From: Microdochium bolleyi
Lineage: Eukaryota > Ascomycota > Sordariomycetes > Xylariales > Microdochiaceae
Length of the DNA: 64,000 nucleotides
Reading direction: 5' to 3'
NCBI GenBank assembly: GCA_001566295.1
Contig: KQ964260.1
Coordinates: 186,001 to 250,000 of the forward strand
Under the pieces are notes generated by a model. The model saw only the letters and a program-made list of their open reading frames with translations. It ran no database searches and was not told the DNA's origin. Position 1 is the first letter of the stretch; the number at the start of each line of letters is the position of its first letter. The position numbers and the translations under genes were made by a program. This document shows positions 34,781 to 46,543 of the stretch, piece after piece.

Positions 34781-35744
34781 GGCTGTGGCGATGAGGTCGA
34801 GCCTCTGTCTGATGTGGATGGAAGTGCTGGGATGGCGCGGTAAAAGGTCGTGGCTCGAGTTGCGATTGACTACACGAGTCGAGATGTGTGCAGGTGAAGT
34901 ATACGACTCTCGTCGGCGACGGCGCTCGGTGTTAATATGAAGAGGGTACAGCAGCCGATGGTCTGTCCTTGGTGGCGGAATGGCGATCTGCATTCAGTTT
35001 TGGGGTAGAGCCCAAGCTCCAACGGCCGGTGCCGAGGGAGGACTCCGACCCCCTGCCTCCCCCTCCGACGCTCCCGAGGTCATCGGCGTCGGGCTCCTGG
35101 CCAACCCCGCATCTGGGCAACTCTAACTCATCGCCGGGGGCATTCTAGCGGCTCTTGCGCTTGTTTGGCGTTCTGACTGAGGACTCTGCTTATATCGGCG
35201 GAACGGACGGGAGAACCATAATTGACGATTACTCTATTTATCGTGGTTTACATAGAACATTCCAACCCGACTTAATCTTTTAAATCGAGGCCAAAATGGA
35301 CGGCTAACATTGAACCAAAACAACTTCAGTCTTAGAAATTGGTATCTACAGAGTTAGCAAGTTTTAATGTCCAAGGGTAAGAATGAGCGATTGCAGCTTC
35401 TTGAATATTCGTTGGGTTCTGTAGCTATTTTCCTCCGCGTGGTCGCTTTAGACCCTTTCATGATAATATCGTTTCAAGTTCGGTAACAACACCGTCCGGC
35501 ATGACTTGGACCCTTCTGGTGTATATTTCACTTCCGGGACGTGGTGTCACGCTCGCAATGCACGATATCCGACGCAGCCGAAATGAGGTAGCCTTCGATG
35601 AAATGATTGCATTAATTATTTTATGTCTGCAGCTGAGCCTCCGTTCCAGCACGACGGACCCTGCGCACGAGACATGCCATCATCAACGCAACCTTGGAAC
35701 TCGCACAACACGATCACAACGCCCAATACATCCTGTTCCTCATC
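34781..35744. other. Intergenic, nothing recognised
   Basis: 0.96 kb with the acyl-CoA dehydrogenase promoter. The section 35.2-35.6 kb is AT-richer. No gene or repeat recognised. Confidence 0.5.
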
Positions 35745-37452
35745 CTAATAACTCTCCGTCGCCTTGGCCCTCAGCCTGGCTCCATACCTCCACAGCGCCG
35801 CCACCATCGGACACCCCACAAACAGCCCCAGGAACCCCAGCAGGCTGTTGCCCCAGCCGTACCCGAGCCCCTTGTACATGGCCGGCACGAACAGCGGGAA
35901 CAGGAACGCCGTGAGGCTCTGGAGGAACTGGGACGCCGCGAGCGCGCTGCTCGTGTGGTGCCCGCCCGGGTACGCGTCCATGATGTACGCCTGGCGCGGG
36001 ATGCCCGAGAGCTGCATGCCCAGAGAGGCGAGCAGCACGCCCGCGTCCACGGCGGCCCAGTGGCTGTGGTACGCGGCGCACCAGCCGTACACGAGGAAGC
36101 CCACGGGCGCGAGGAGCAGGCCCGGCAGCATGAGCGGGACGCGGAGCTCCGGCGCCGGCAGGTCGTCGTCCTCGTCGTCCGGACTTGGTGTACTTGCCGC
36201 GGGGAAGGCCTGGTCCGCCGGTTGTCGTTCGAGCATCTCCGCGGATGCTGGCGTGTTCTTCGATCGTGCGGTGCCGCCGCCGAACCGTGCCCGCATGATC
36301 GGATACAGCATGTCGAGCAGCTTGCCCCCTACTAGCGACCCGATGATCTCGCCCGCGGCCACGGCGATGTAGTGCAGGCCGCTCATCTCGACGGACTGGC
36401 TGTACTGGTCCGACCAGATCTCCGCGAGGCTGGACAGGAGGATGTACAGCAGGCCGTAGTTGAACGCGCTCATGACGGACGTGGCCTGGATGATTGGGTG
36501 GAAGGCCAGCAGGCGCAGGGGGCGGGTCAGCGCCCGCCCGAGCCGCGAGGCGAGGGACTTGTCCATCTCGAGGCGCTCGAACACGGTCTGGTACCGCTCG
36601 TCGCCGGTCGTCTTGCGCAGGCGCTCCGCGCGGCGCTTCAGCACGACGGGCGCGTAGGTCTCGCGGAAGCATATGAAGGACATGGCGACCATGACGGCCT
36701 GGAAGATGGATGTCGCCCAGAATATCCACCGCCAGGTGGTGCGGTAGGCCATGAAGCCGCCGATGATGGGGCCTAGATATCGTGAAGTCAGTAGCCGATA
36801 AGTCGATCGTGGTGTATGGATTGGGCGAGGACTTACCAACAGCGACCGCGAGCAGCGGAATGAGCAAGTACAGCGACAATGAGCGTCCGCGTTCTTCCGG
36901 CCGCCAGACGTCCCCCAGCACTCCGCCTGCCAGCGCGTAGATCGAGCTTGCGCCAAACCCTGCGAGGAACCGCGCGCCGATCAGCAGCTCCTTGGTCGTG
37001 GCGAACCCGCACGCAATGTTCCACACGAGGAACCAGACGTTCGACGCGTGCAGGACCGGAGCGCGGCCGTACATCTCAGACAAGGGGCCGATGAATAGAG
37101 GCCCGAAGGCGGTGGCGAGCAGGTAGATGGACATCGACATAACAGACTCGGTCGGGGACATGTGCAGCTCCTGCGCGATCAGGGGCAGGGCGGGGGCCAT
37201 GATGGTCGACACCATGATCCGGTTGAAGCCCGTGGCCGAGAGCACGTCGGTGACGGTCCATTTGCGCGAGTTGGGCCAGTTGAGCGGGTTAGAGGGGTCG
37301 TTGGCGTCAGTGAAGGCCACGAGGAAAGGGTCGCTGGGGTCCTGCCGGCGCGTGGGATACGGAGGTGGCTTCAGTCCTGGCGGCTGCAGGACCGAGGCTG
37401 CCGCTGACGTGGTGGCCATCTCCATAGAGGGTTGTCTGGTGGTAGTACTCAT
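35745..37452 (-). CDS. MFS transporter, DHA1-type (drug/polyamine:H+ antiporter-like)
   Basis: Exons 37452-36837 and 36772-35745; intron GTAAGT...CTAG rejoins AVAVG|PIIGGF, a conserved helix-5 motif, so the splice is secure. 547 aa, 12 predicted membrane helices. Signatures: NPLNWPNSRKW before helix 1, typical of fungal DHA1 carriers; motif A as GPLSEMYGRAPV between helices 2 and 3; and the central cytosolic loop with ETYAPVVLKRRAERLRKTTG. A second hydrophilic loop (about residues 355-390) is rich in Asp and Pro, longer than usual. Acts as a proton-coupled exporter at the plasma membrane; substrate not predictable. A triple GATA box lies about 260-300 bp upstream (37714-37756), so nitrogen-status control is a reasonable inference. 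Confidence 0.93.
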
Positions 37453-38226
37453 GACTGCTTGCAGTTCAGATCTCAGAATGAAGGGAGATTGATGTTCAGG
37501 TGGAGGACGGTGACGGGCAAAAGGTGAGAAAGCTGTAAAGAGGGCTGAGACACGCGTGGTTTATGTACGCCGTACGGTGGAGAAATGATTGCACTTCAGG
37601 CCCTGACCCTCCGTAGTGCTTACGCGAAAAGCACAGAGCATGAGTGATGAATCCCGACGCTGACAAGGGCGGCTAGGCTACATACCCATACGGGCTTCCG
37701 ATACAGGGCTTCGATCTGATAAACAGGGATCAGCATCTGATAAGCAGGGGTTATCAATCAGACAAGGCAACCTCCCTCGCCGGATCCTCCGAACGAAGGC
37801 TTGTCTTGGGAGTCAGCGCAGGCTGCCGTGCGGGGAACAGGGGGTATTGGCGGGCAAAGCGGCTCAACAATTCCCCTCTCGCGCTCTCGGAATGATTTGT
37901 GACTCACCAAGGTTTCAAGCCCGGATCAGCATCCTGTTCCTATGAGTCGAGAACCCAGCGGCTCTGGAGCGACGGGCTGAGCGTGCCTGAAATTGAGGAG
38001 GAAGGGGCCCCGGTGGATCCTCGTATGCTAGATAGAGATCTGGAGCGAGCTTCCTCATTCAGTGGCCATGTGGCGACAAGAAGACTGAACGGTCCGAGTT
38101 TGAAGTGCGAGATATAGAATTGTGATTGTAAGCATTTACTCTCATGGGCTCTTAGTGCCATTTGAATTTGGCATGCAACCTCGTACAAAGCCAACGGGCT
38201 CATGCCCGCGTCAATCTCATAAGACC
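37453..38226. other. Intergenic between BTB end and MFS start
   Basis: 0.77 kb, promoter of the MFS gene with the GATA cluster. Otherwise nothing recognised. Confidence 0.55.
37714..37756. promoter_or_regulatory. Triple GATA box with 15-bp direct repeat
   Basis: ATCTGATAAACAGGG (37714-37728) and ATCTGATAAGCAGGG (37735-37749) match at 14 of 15 bases, 21 bp apart, and are followed by TTATCA (37751-37756). This gives three TGATAA cores, two direct and one inverted, fitting the HGATAR consensus of fungal GATA factors such as AreA/Nit2. Position: 260-305 bp upstream of the MFS start codon. Confidence 0.6.
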
Positions 38227-39530
38227 TCAACGCTTTCCTCTCCTCTCCACTCGGTATCTCCGCGCCCGTGTCTGCCGACAACCTTGTTCCTTGCTCTCAA
38301 CACCCGGTTTGCTTTCGGGGAAACCCTTCAACGTCAAGCGCGGTATCTCGGCTAGGGCACTCTTCGTCAAAGGTCGCAGAAGACCCCGCAGTCCACACCG
38401 GTGGACATCGTGGTCGCCGGCAGCATCCTCTCTCCACTGCAGCTCGACCAGCTCCTCAATTGCCGCAGTGAGGCCCCTGACGCTCACGCCGTAGAACGGT
38501 CTCGCGGGCTGGCTGTCGTGCCTGACTCCGAGCTCACGAACGAACATCTCGAGGTGCCCTAGGAGCATGGCGGTGCATTCTGCGCTGAACGCCTTGTTGC
38601 TCGGGCACTTCCGGCCAGGCTCGATCAGCGCGTTTCGCAGAGCGAGCATGCCGTCCAGGATGTCCTCGATGGCCTTGTGGCGCGCGTTGTCCATGGTGAC
38701 TAGTCGACATTCCACCCAGAGTCAGTACTATTGTCAAGTGCCTCCCTACTAGAGAGACGAGGCGGTGGGATACAAAGAAAGACAGGCTGACTTACACACT
38801 AGTAACCCGGGGATAGGTAGACCCATTGTCTCCATAGGACCGGTGGCCCCAAGTATTGCGATTGATGCAGCTTGGGAGAGAATAGCCTCCTTGCCGAATA
38901 CCCACGCGATGAACAGCCACATCATCGCCTCTCGGCCATATGGCAGAGTGAGATGAGCGGTTTCGGACTGTCCCAGCAGCGCCGCGATCCACCGCGAGGC
39001 AGACACTTCCACCGCGTCATGGCATTTGTAATGGTTCACGAGGACCGCGATCTTGGTCAGTTGATCGAGCGAGACCGTGGCGGGTACCTCTTCCGCGGGA
39101 CGGCCATGGATGATGCCCAGGAGAATTGATAATGCCTCAATATTCCACTTGGTGGCGGTGATCTGAAGTCTGTCTTCGTCGGATCCAGTAGATGACGGCT
39201 GCCGCTGTTTGCGAGCGGCGTCGAGGACCGACTTGAAGACGGGTGAGGCTTCGCTGAGTCGACCCGCCGAGACTCGAAAAATGCACTCAGCTCCCGACGT
39301 GCTATCGCCGTTGGCACTTGAAGACAGCTGAAGCCCGCTCTATACATTAGTGTGATGATTAGCATTGGAGCATGTGAGTTCGTGGGTTCCACAGAGACAG
39401 GGACTCGCACCTTGCGCGTGGGCTCCGGGACAGCAGTCTCAGCTGGCCAGACGAAATCCTGCTGATTCGCGTCCTGGATGGCCAGGTCGACGTCGCCGTC
39501 GGGGTCGACTTCGATGTGTGACATAGCCAT
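38227..39530 (-). CDS. BTB/POZ-like domain protein
   Basis: Exons 39530-39411, 39339-38796, 38699-38227, giving 378 aa; intron donors GTGCGA and GTAAGT, acceptors TATAG and CTAG. The first junction joins a DPDGDVDLAI start to FRVSAGRLSEASPVFKSVL, the hallmark of the large fungal BTB family. It continues with WNIEALSILLGIIHGR, VSLDQLTKIAVLVNHYKC and YGREAMMWLFIAWVFGK. The last exon adds the helical region with KAIEDILDGMLALRNALI and the family's closing motif (RCGLRGLLRPL). Such proteins are abundant in filamentous fungi and of unknown role; the BTB fold usually mediates dimerisation or Cullin-3 binding. The C-terminal 40 residues are Arg/Lys-rich and less conserved, so the true end may involve another intron. 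Confidence 0.8.
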
Positions 39531-41282
39531 TGCCAGCTTTGTCGCGTTTTCGGTTGTGTTTTCTGTTGAGTGGGAAGATTAGATAAGACTTGATGTTGTT
39601 GAGATTGTAAGGCTTTGCCGCTGGCTGAGCGCGATACGTCATCATGCATCATAAAGGGGCAGGGGGCTATCTTCTCCGGGTGGGCTGTCTCGCTCCGTCA
39701 CACCAGCAAAGTAACACCGACTCAGGCACATGCGGCTGTCAAGGCGGCTATGGAACGCATTCATCTCGACGCTGGGATGCGCAGAGGACCCCTGTGCCCC
39801 CACGTGTATCCTCGATGCCGGAGCTAAGGTCCGTGAGGCATGATAGCAGGCATTTCCAGCCCACGCACCAGGCGCACTCACGTGTGGGATACTTCCCGAG
39901 TCCCCTTTGCGAAAAAGGCAGATTTACCGATGATCGGAACCGTGTGATCTAATTTGCTGCTTAAAGGGATATGATCTCGATTACTTCGCAACCACGTGCT
40001 TTTCACTCGATGCAGCGTGCCTGCATTGAGATACGAAGGTCTATTTGACAATCCCCAGTATCACTATCTTTTTATATGAGACATGCTGTCCACAATTAAT
40101 CTGGCGAGCCCGGATCCCCTTTCAAAGATCAGGTACTCCATGCGGTATAGGTGTGCGTTCGATTCGGCGGAGATGGCACGATCAGAAGCTTGGCGAAGCC
40201 CTCGGCGCCCTCCAAACTGTGTACATGTCGGGTGAAGACTGGATCGGGCTCTGAGGCGAGCTGTAGGTCTAGGAATGCTTGCTGGCGGACCATAAAGAGG
40301 TCAGAGAACTTGTTGAAGAGGGCGACGACCCACGAATTCCACGCGGTCAAGCCGTCGACTGGGCAAACTGGGAAGGCTAGACGAGGAATTGGTGTTGTAC
40401 GTCCTTGGTCGTCAGCTCGACACGCCCCTCTCCTGGATCCTTTCCAATAGTTACATCAGCATGTGCCTTGATGCCGCCTCTAGATTCATGCTCTGGTTAC
40501 GGTATCTGAAACCCGTGATTATCTACGGGGGTATTCCTGGCCTCTTTCAAGTTGAAACTTATTGCTCAGCCCTGGTTCTGCCACAGTAGGCTATGCTCCA
40601 CTGTCGTTCAGATCAGTCACCCCGTCGCGAGAATTGTCGTTCTGTCACGCGTCAGTCTGAGATGTCGAGAGCTGAAACTGGACACACAGCGAACGCCGGG
40701 GAGAACAAGCGGTTCAACAATATGCTTGCCCGCCACCCCGAGTCCGCAGTCAGCTTCCTTGCACAAACGTGAGTGGCCACCCCGCCAGAACCTGATATCC
40801 GATTCGAGCTGATGACCGACCAGCCCCGGAGTCACCCCGGGTAAGTCTTTAGCCCAACTGCCGATCAGACCGAGAGCACCCTCCAGGGGAAGCAGGGATC
40901 AAAATGAGGAGAACATGGGGGCAGACAAGGGATCCCCACGCCAACCCCACAAAGGTGGCCAGGTCAAGCTTCCCAGGCCGCGGGCTAGGAGAGAAGATGG
41001 TTAACGCCACAGGAGAGTGGTGTGGGTGCTGATTGGCGGCTGACTCGCGGAACAATAATCGGCAGCGAGAACCTTTATCCAGAAACGGTATTGGCACGTC
41101 AACGTCACATATGCGGCTTAAGAGTTTAGGCTCGGCCGAGGCATCAGGGATGGATGTGATTCACGATTGTGGGGATAGTGAGCGGTGGGCCAGCTCCGCA
41201 TATATCAAGCTATCCGCTGATCATTGTCAATGTCCAATGTTCGAGCCGTGTTGCCCATCTGCCGGACTCGCCAACAAGCACA
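39531..41282. other. Intergenic with one possible coding remnant
   Basis: 1.75 kb. Apart from the frame at 40129-40455 (minus), listed separately, no gene or repeat is recognised. Confidence 0.5.
40129..40455 (-). pseudogene. Possible orphan exon or gene remnant
   Basis: A 109-codon open frame closed upstream by TGA (40458-40456) and without an ATG near its start. The translation has protein-like composition (PVCPVDGLTAWNSWVVALFN, then VRQQAFLDLQLASEPDPVF and FAKLLIVPSPPNRT). No matching neighbouring exons or family were recognised. It could be an exon of an unfound gene, a relic, or chance. Confidence 0.25.
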
Positions 41283-43008
41283 ATGAAGCATTTTCAAAGT
41301 CTCGTCCTGAGCCTGCTGGTAGCCCACGAGGTCGCTGGTCATGAGGCTCCTCCGGGTCCTCCCCACGGCAGCTGTGGGAGCGGCGGTACGCAGCCACTTA
41401 CGGTCGAAACCAAGGCCGGCTCCGTCACGGGCTTCATAAACGCAACAGCGCCCGCCGTGCGGCAGTGGCTCGGAATCCCCTACGCCGAGCCGCCCGTGGG
41501 CAGCCTGCGCTTCCTCCCGCCCAAGCTCAAGGGCCACTTTGGCCACCTAACCACCTCGGCCTACCAGCCGTCGTGCATGCAGCAGCTCAGCAACACCCCG
41601 ACGGCCTACACGACCTTCATGCCCGAGTTTCTCATCAACGGCGGCCAGTCCGAGGACTGCCTGTACGTCAACGTCTACGCGCCACTCCGCCCCGTCGACA
41701 AGAAGCTGCCTGTGTTTGTGTACATCCCCGGCGGCGGCTTCACGGGCGGCGGCTCGGACTCGCTGTACAAGATCCCGGATCAGTGGATCCAGCGGTCGCA
41801 GACGCACCTCGTCGTCATCATGAACTACCGCGTCAATGTCTTCGGCTTCCCCGGCGCCACCGCGCAGCCGCTTAACGCGGGCCTGCTCGACCAGCGCCTC
41901 GTCGTCGAGTGGGTGCGCGATAACATCGCCGGGTTCGGTGGCGACCCGCGCCGCATCACGCTCTGGGGCCAGTCGGCGGGCGCCTCCTCTGTGGGCATGT
42001 ACGGCTACGCATACCCGGAGGATCCTATCGTCACGGGCCTCATCACTGACTCGGGCGCCGCCGGAGTTGCCGCGGGCGGCGGGGACGGCGGTGGTGCCGT
42101 GTTCTCAAAGTTTGCTGGGTTCCTGGGCTGTGGCGGGGACCTTTCTGCCCAGGCGCAGCTTGAGTGTCTGCAGCGCGTCGACGCCAAGGACATTCAGCAG
42201 ATGCTGTCGTTCGGGAACACCGGCGCACGGTTCGCACCTGTTGTGGACAACAAGACGACGTTTGGCAACTACACCGAGCGCCTTCAGCAGGGGCTGATCG
42301 CGAAGCTTGTAAGATTGTGAAGAGCTGTGTCTTGTCCGTGGAACGGTGATGATTGCTGACATTAAGAAACCACTTGTAGCCCATGATCACAGGCAGCAAC
42401 ACGAACGAAGGTGCTGGGTTCGGCAACTTCAGCCGCGACGGCATGACACCCGGGCAGTATCAGACTGGCTTGAACGCCATTACATGTCCCGTCGCCCGTG
42501 AAGTCAGGTATGTTCAGAACACCAGCGTTGTGACCACATTTTGCCTTCGACATCGCTGACCATAACACCGCAGCAACCGTGACAAGTATGAACAAGTCAG
42601 CTACCGCTATGTTTACGGTGGAAACTTCACCAACATCTCTCCTGCGCCCTGGATTGGCGCGACACACAGTGGTAGGTTAAAATGCTTCTCGACCCTGAGC
42701 TCATATGGTTTTCATTCGCAAGCGTGGTGCGCTAACAAGCCGTCGTCTTTTTAGCCGAGCTGCCTATTCTCTTTGGAACGCACTATGAGTACCGCGGGAA
42801 CTCTACCGAGTTCGAATGGGAGGTTGCTGGCTTGATGCAAGGTCTCTGGCTGTCTTTCGCGCGCGACCCATCCAAGAATCCCAGCGCGGGAGGATTTACG
42901 TGGCCCAAGTACCAGGCCGGGGCCGACACGATGGTACAGCTCGCCGTCGACGATGTCGCGGCCAAGCTCGTGGCGCGCCAGGTCGTCGACAATGAGTGCA
43001 GCGTTTAA
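41283..43008 (+). CDS. Secreted type-B carboxylesterase/lipase
   Basis: Four exons: 41283-42308, 42380-42507, 42574-42671, 42755-43008; 501 aa. Signal peptide about residues 1-19 (MKHFQSLVLSLLVAHEVAG). Alpha/beta-hydrolase of the carboxylesterase type B (cholinesterase-like) family: YAEPPVGSLRF, EDCLYVNVYAP, oxyanion loop YIPGGGFTGG, nucleophile elbow GQSAGASSVG (Ser about 230), acidic region GSNTNEGAGF and the His motif FGTHYEYRG, all in the expected order. Several NxT/NxS sequons fit a secreted glycoprotein. Substrates of relatives range from triglycerides to mycotoxin esters; not predictable here. Exon joins were set by frame and by rebuilding KLPMITGSNTNEG and THSAELPILFG. Confidence 0.93.
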
Positions 43009-43718
43009 GGGAGACATATTTCGAGGGAAGGTAACAATTGCGAGCAAGTTTCATGCTCAAGTGGTATTCAAGATGTCGCACCACTGTGGATTCCTGTCTT
43101 GAATGCCAAGAACACTGAAGTTTGGCTGCTGCAGTCGCTTTATTGACTCTTGTACCTGGTAGCTATCGCCTACCAAGCGTTAACAGCTCCTTTTCGGGCC
43201 CGATAGTAGGCCAAGCGGCAGATTATTTGCATGCTTAATACGAATCGTCAAGCTCTACTACCTCGCGTGAGGCATTGAGGAAAAGCAACGTAGTATGGAT
43301 CATAGCAGTCATCATTGCGTACTCTGTGTCCGAGGACAGTGGCCGTTCCGAAACAGTCTTTCTCAAAGCGCAAAATTGGACACGCCGCTAGCACTGCAGG
43401 GTGTCGGTACCGAGACTGGCAACAACGGATAAGACGGAGGAACTCGACGGGGTGATCGGCCGGGCCGAGGCCGAGCGATGTGACGCTGCTTGTGCGACAC
43501 GCCGTGGCTGCACCGTGCACGAGCCCATCGGGCGTAACATGACATGCCGTTCTCTCGCTCTCGGTGCTCGGGAAATCCCGACGTCTCTCGGGGTAAAGCC
43601 CCGCTTTCCGGGGATGTGGTGGCCACGGGCCTTCTAAAGCTTGATGCCCAGCTCTCTTTGCTCCATCATTCTCCGGCCATACTCTCTCCTTTGCCACGAG
43701 CTCCCGCTTACCGACAAG
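43009..43718. other. Intergenic / P450 promoter
   Basis: 0.7 kb; short overlapping frames on both strands, none recognisable. Confidence 0.5.
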
Positions 43719-45476
43719 ATGGCTCACCCTCTCGTGCAATCGGACATGATTCGATACGTGGTGGCTGCGGGAGCTGTTCTCTGGTTCCTCAATGTTGGTC
43801 ATGCCCCCCCCCCCCCCCAGCAGCCAAGATGGGGTCTTCGGACAGCAGAACCATGCTAACGAACATGCCAGAAATTCTACAGAGAATGGACGAGTCCGCT
43901 GTCGAAGCTGCCAGGCCCTTGGTACGCACCATGGACGAACCTGATGAACACCTATGTCAGCATCAGGGGCCAGAAGCACCTATACACGACGAGGATGCAT
44001 GAACAATACGGTACGCTCACCCAGACTGATTGAGCCGACTCATCCCGTGGATAATCCCGTGGTCAACCTCAACGCCCTGGACTGCTAACATGAGTTCGCG
44101 ATTCTACAGGCACCGTCGTCCGGGTTGGCCCAGACGAGATAATCGTCTGCAGCCCCTCGGGCGCCGCCACGATCCACCAGATCAAGCAGCCGTTCCTCAA
44201 GGGCCAGTTCTACCGGGACTTCCTCCCGGGCATCGAGAACATCTTCAACACGACCGACCCGGACTTCCACCGCCGCCACCGCCGCCTCCTATCCTCCCCG
44301 CTCTCCGAGAGCCAGCTGCAGACCGTTTTCCTGCCGCGCATCGAGGCACACTTCGACGTCGCCTTGTCCAAGATGCGCCACGACATCAACACTACCGGCG
44401 TTACCGACGTCGCCAAGTGGTTTCTGTACACGGCGACCGACATCATCGGGGAGCTCTCGTTCGGCGACTCGTTCCACATGCTCGAGCGCGACGAGGTGAA
44501 CCAGTACATCCGCGACCTGCGGGGCCACAAGCTCGTCAAGGCCCTCCGGTTCGCGTTCACGTCGGTGAACTCGCTCCCCTTCGCGCCATACCTTCCCGGT
44601 TTCAGGGCCGCGCGGGCGGCGATGGAGCGCAACCTCTCCTTCGCGCGCGAGTCGCTGGACCGGCACAAGCGGCTGGTGGAGAAGAACGATGAGGCGGGCG
44701 ACGCGGTGTATCCGACGCTGTTCCAGAAGATGTATAATCAACAGGAGAAGGACGGAGAGGACACGCTCACGGAGAAGGAGCTCGTGGACGACGCGGGCGT
44801 GTACATCGTTGCCGGCAGCGACACGACCAGCACGACCCTGACGTATCTCGTCTGGGCGGTGTGTCGGCACCCGGAGATCCAGCAGGAGCTCGTGGCAGAG
44901 CTCAAGGGCTTGCCAGAGGGGTACACTCAGCAGGACCTGAAGGAGTGCCGATTCATGAACCTCGTGATCCAGGAGACGCTGCGATTGTACGCAGCTGCGC
45001 CGAACGCGCTGCCGAGGGTTGTCCCGCCGTCCGGGGCGGAGATCGACGGGCACTGGCTCCCAGGCGGCGCAAACGTGAGCACCTCTGCCTACGCGCTGCA
45101 TCGGGACCCTGCTGTGTTCCCGACACCTGAGAAGTTTGACCCTTGGCGGTGGGAGGAGCCAACCAAGGAGATGAAGGATGCTTTCACGGCTTTTGGCGGC
45201 GGCACCAGGAGTTAGTCCCCCCCTCCCCCCCCCCCCCCTTTGCTGCTTCGGCACTGTTGTTCCATGTTGGATGCCCAAGCTCACTTAGACTTCTCCACAG
45301 CGTGTATCGGCATACACCTCGCCTACATCGAGATAAGACTGGGCGTGGCTCGTTTCTTCCGCGAATTCCCCAACGCGAAGGTGTCCACCAGGGATGGCAT
45401 GTCTGACGGGGACATGGAACAGACAATCTTCTTCCTGCTAGCTCCCAAGGGTCATCGCTGCTTGGTGGAAGCATGA
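43719..45476 (+). CDS. Cytochrome P450 monooxygenase
   Basis: Four exons: 43719-43793, 43872-44010, 44110-45210, 45301-45476; 496 aa. The short first exon is the membrane anchor (MIRYVVAAGAVLWFLN); exon 2 begins KFYREWTSPLSKLPGPWYAP, the hinge. Catalytic features: I-helix VAGSDTTSTT, K-helix ETLR, FDPWRW in place of PERF, heme loop FGGGTRTCIGIHLA with thiolate Cys about residue 440, formed across the last intron. Length and motifs are standard for fungal microsomal P450s that act on terpenoid, polyketide or indole scaffolds; no backbone-synthesis gene lies nearby. Unusual: introns 1 and 3 both contain long poly-C tracts (C15, and C7-T-C14), and donors GTTGGT and GTTAGT are weak. Confidence 0.92.
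43804..43818. repeat. Poly-C tract (C15) in P450 intron 1
   Basis: Fifteen C immediately followed by AGCAG, inside intron 43794-43871. Confidence 0.85.
45217..45238. repeat. Poly-C tract (C7-T-C14) in P450 intron 3
   Basis: C7, one T, then C14, beginning six bases after the donor of intron 45211-45300. Confidence 0.85.
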
Positions 45477-45892
45477 ACCTGGGGAATGCCAAGCTCTCCA
45501 AAATGGGAAATGCGAGTGGACGCAGGTTGTATGATGTGCTTGAGGTGATCGTCTGTTGAGGAATTCCGAGCTGGAGTGCAAATAAGCTGGGGCACATGGG
45601 ACGAGCTGCCAGAGTAAGCCTTCCACCAGGGCTGCATCTATACTCCTTCAGCCATAGGTAATGATGGGCTCATCTCCATTGGGTATTTTGATAATGTCCG
45701 GCTTCATAGGAAAGTAGTGGAAGGTCACGACCTCGTTGTCGCTGTCGACTTCCCGCCCTATTGGAGACATAGCGGGTGGTGTTAGCGAAATAGAGCTGGT
45801 GCTGTCATGGGTGCTGTGTTGGGATTGATTCGGTAGGGGTTGGTCACGGCATAATTGACTGTCAAGATGGCAACATTCTCTCCATTCCAACT
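45477..45892. other. Intergenic between convergent genes
   Basis: 416 bp. A minus-strand frame (ending at 45648) continues past the phosphatase stop in another phase and could be an alternative 3' exon, but no conserved residues support it. Confidence 0.45.
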
Positions 45893-46543
45893 TCACTCCT
45901 GGGGTATAAGTACGGCATCCCCACCTTCAATGCTACTCATACTGAAGGCTTTCCAGCCAGCCTTGGGAAGGTCGATCCCTTCATCCTCAACTAAAAACTT
46001 CATGAACACGCCATGGGTGACAACAACCACATTTCTCCTTTGAATATCGCTATGTTCCTTGTAAACTCCGTCGGTTGTATCATCAAGTGCAGCAATGATG
46101 TCCCGTAGCCTCGTGCGGAATCGTTGTGCTCGTTTCACAACCGTAGCGTCATCCGCTGCATACAAACCCTGTTTGATGAACCAATCGTCCTCCAAATCCC
46201 CGAAATCAATACCAGGAAACTCCTTGCGCAGCTCAGCAGGGCCGGATCCGGTATCACAGGGAAGGTCGCTACGCTCCTGAAGGTCAGGGTCGACAATGAC
46301 CTGGACGCCGCCTGTTTCATCTTTGCAGAGGACCCGAGCGAAGCCAACCGTTGTAGTTTGCAGTGCGCGTCTGAGTGGAGACGTGAGTACGATGGCGATT
46401 GAGGCTGAATCGGGGAAAACTTCGGCCAAAGTCTCTGCCTGGGCAAAGCCGGTGGCAGTGAGAGGTGGGTCTCGCTGTGTGAGGTCTTTCGTAACGTTGT
46501 GTTCTGATTCGGCGTGGCGGACGAGGTAGATGATTGGAGGCAT
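45893..46543 (-). CDS. Histidine phosphatase (phosphoglycerate mutase-like)
   Basis: Single exon, 216 aa from the ATG at 46543; an in-frame Met five codons upstream is possible. Branch-1 histidine phosphatase fold: catalytic LVRHAESEHN at residues about 6-15 (phospho-acceptor His in RHA), the Arg motif SPLRRALQTT at about residue 56, a Glu region DPDLQERSD, and the second catalytic His in VVTHGVFMKFL near residue 188. Small fungal members act on phosphosugars or other small phosphate esters; the substrate cannot be read. No signal peptide. Convergent with the P450. Confidence 0.9.
   Translation of the reverse strand: MPPIIYLVRHAESEHNVTKDLTQRDPPLTATGFAQAETLAEVFPDSASIAIVLTSPLRRALQTTTVGFARVLCKDETGGVQVIVDPDLQERSDLPCDTGSGPAELRKEFPGIDFGDLEDDWFIKQGLYAADDATVVKRAQRFRTRLRDIIAALDDTTDGVYKEHSDIQRRNVVVVTHGVFMKFLVEDEGIDLPKAGWKAFSMSSIEGGDAVLIPQE

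Noticed and set aside
29263..45476. Secondary-metabolite biosynthetic cluster
   Set aside because: P450s, MFS transporter, oxidoreductase and esterase are present, but no backbone synthase (PKS, NRPS, terpene cyclase, DMATS) is visible and intergenic distances are irregular.
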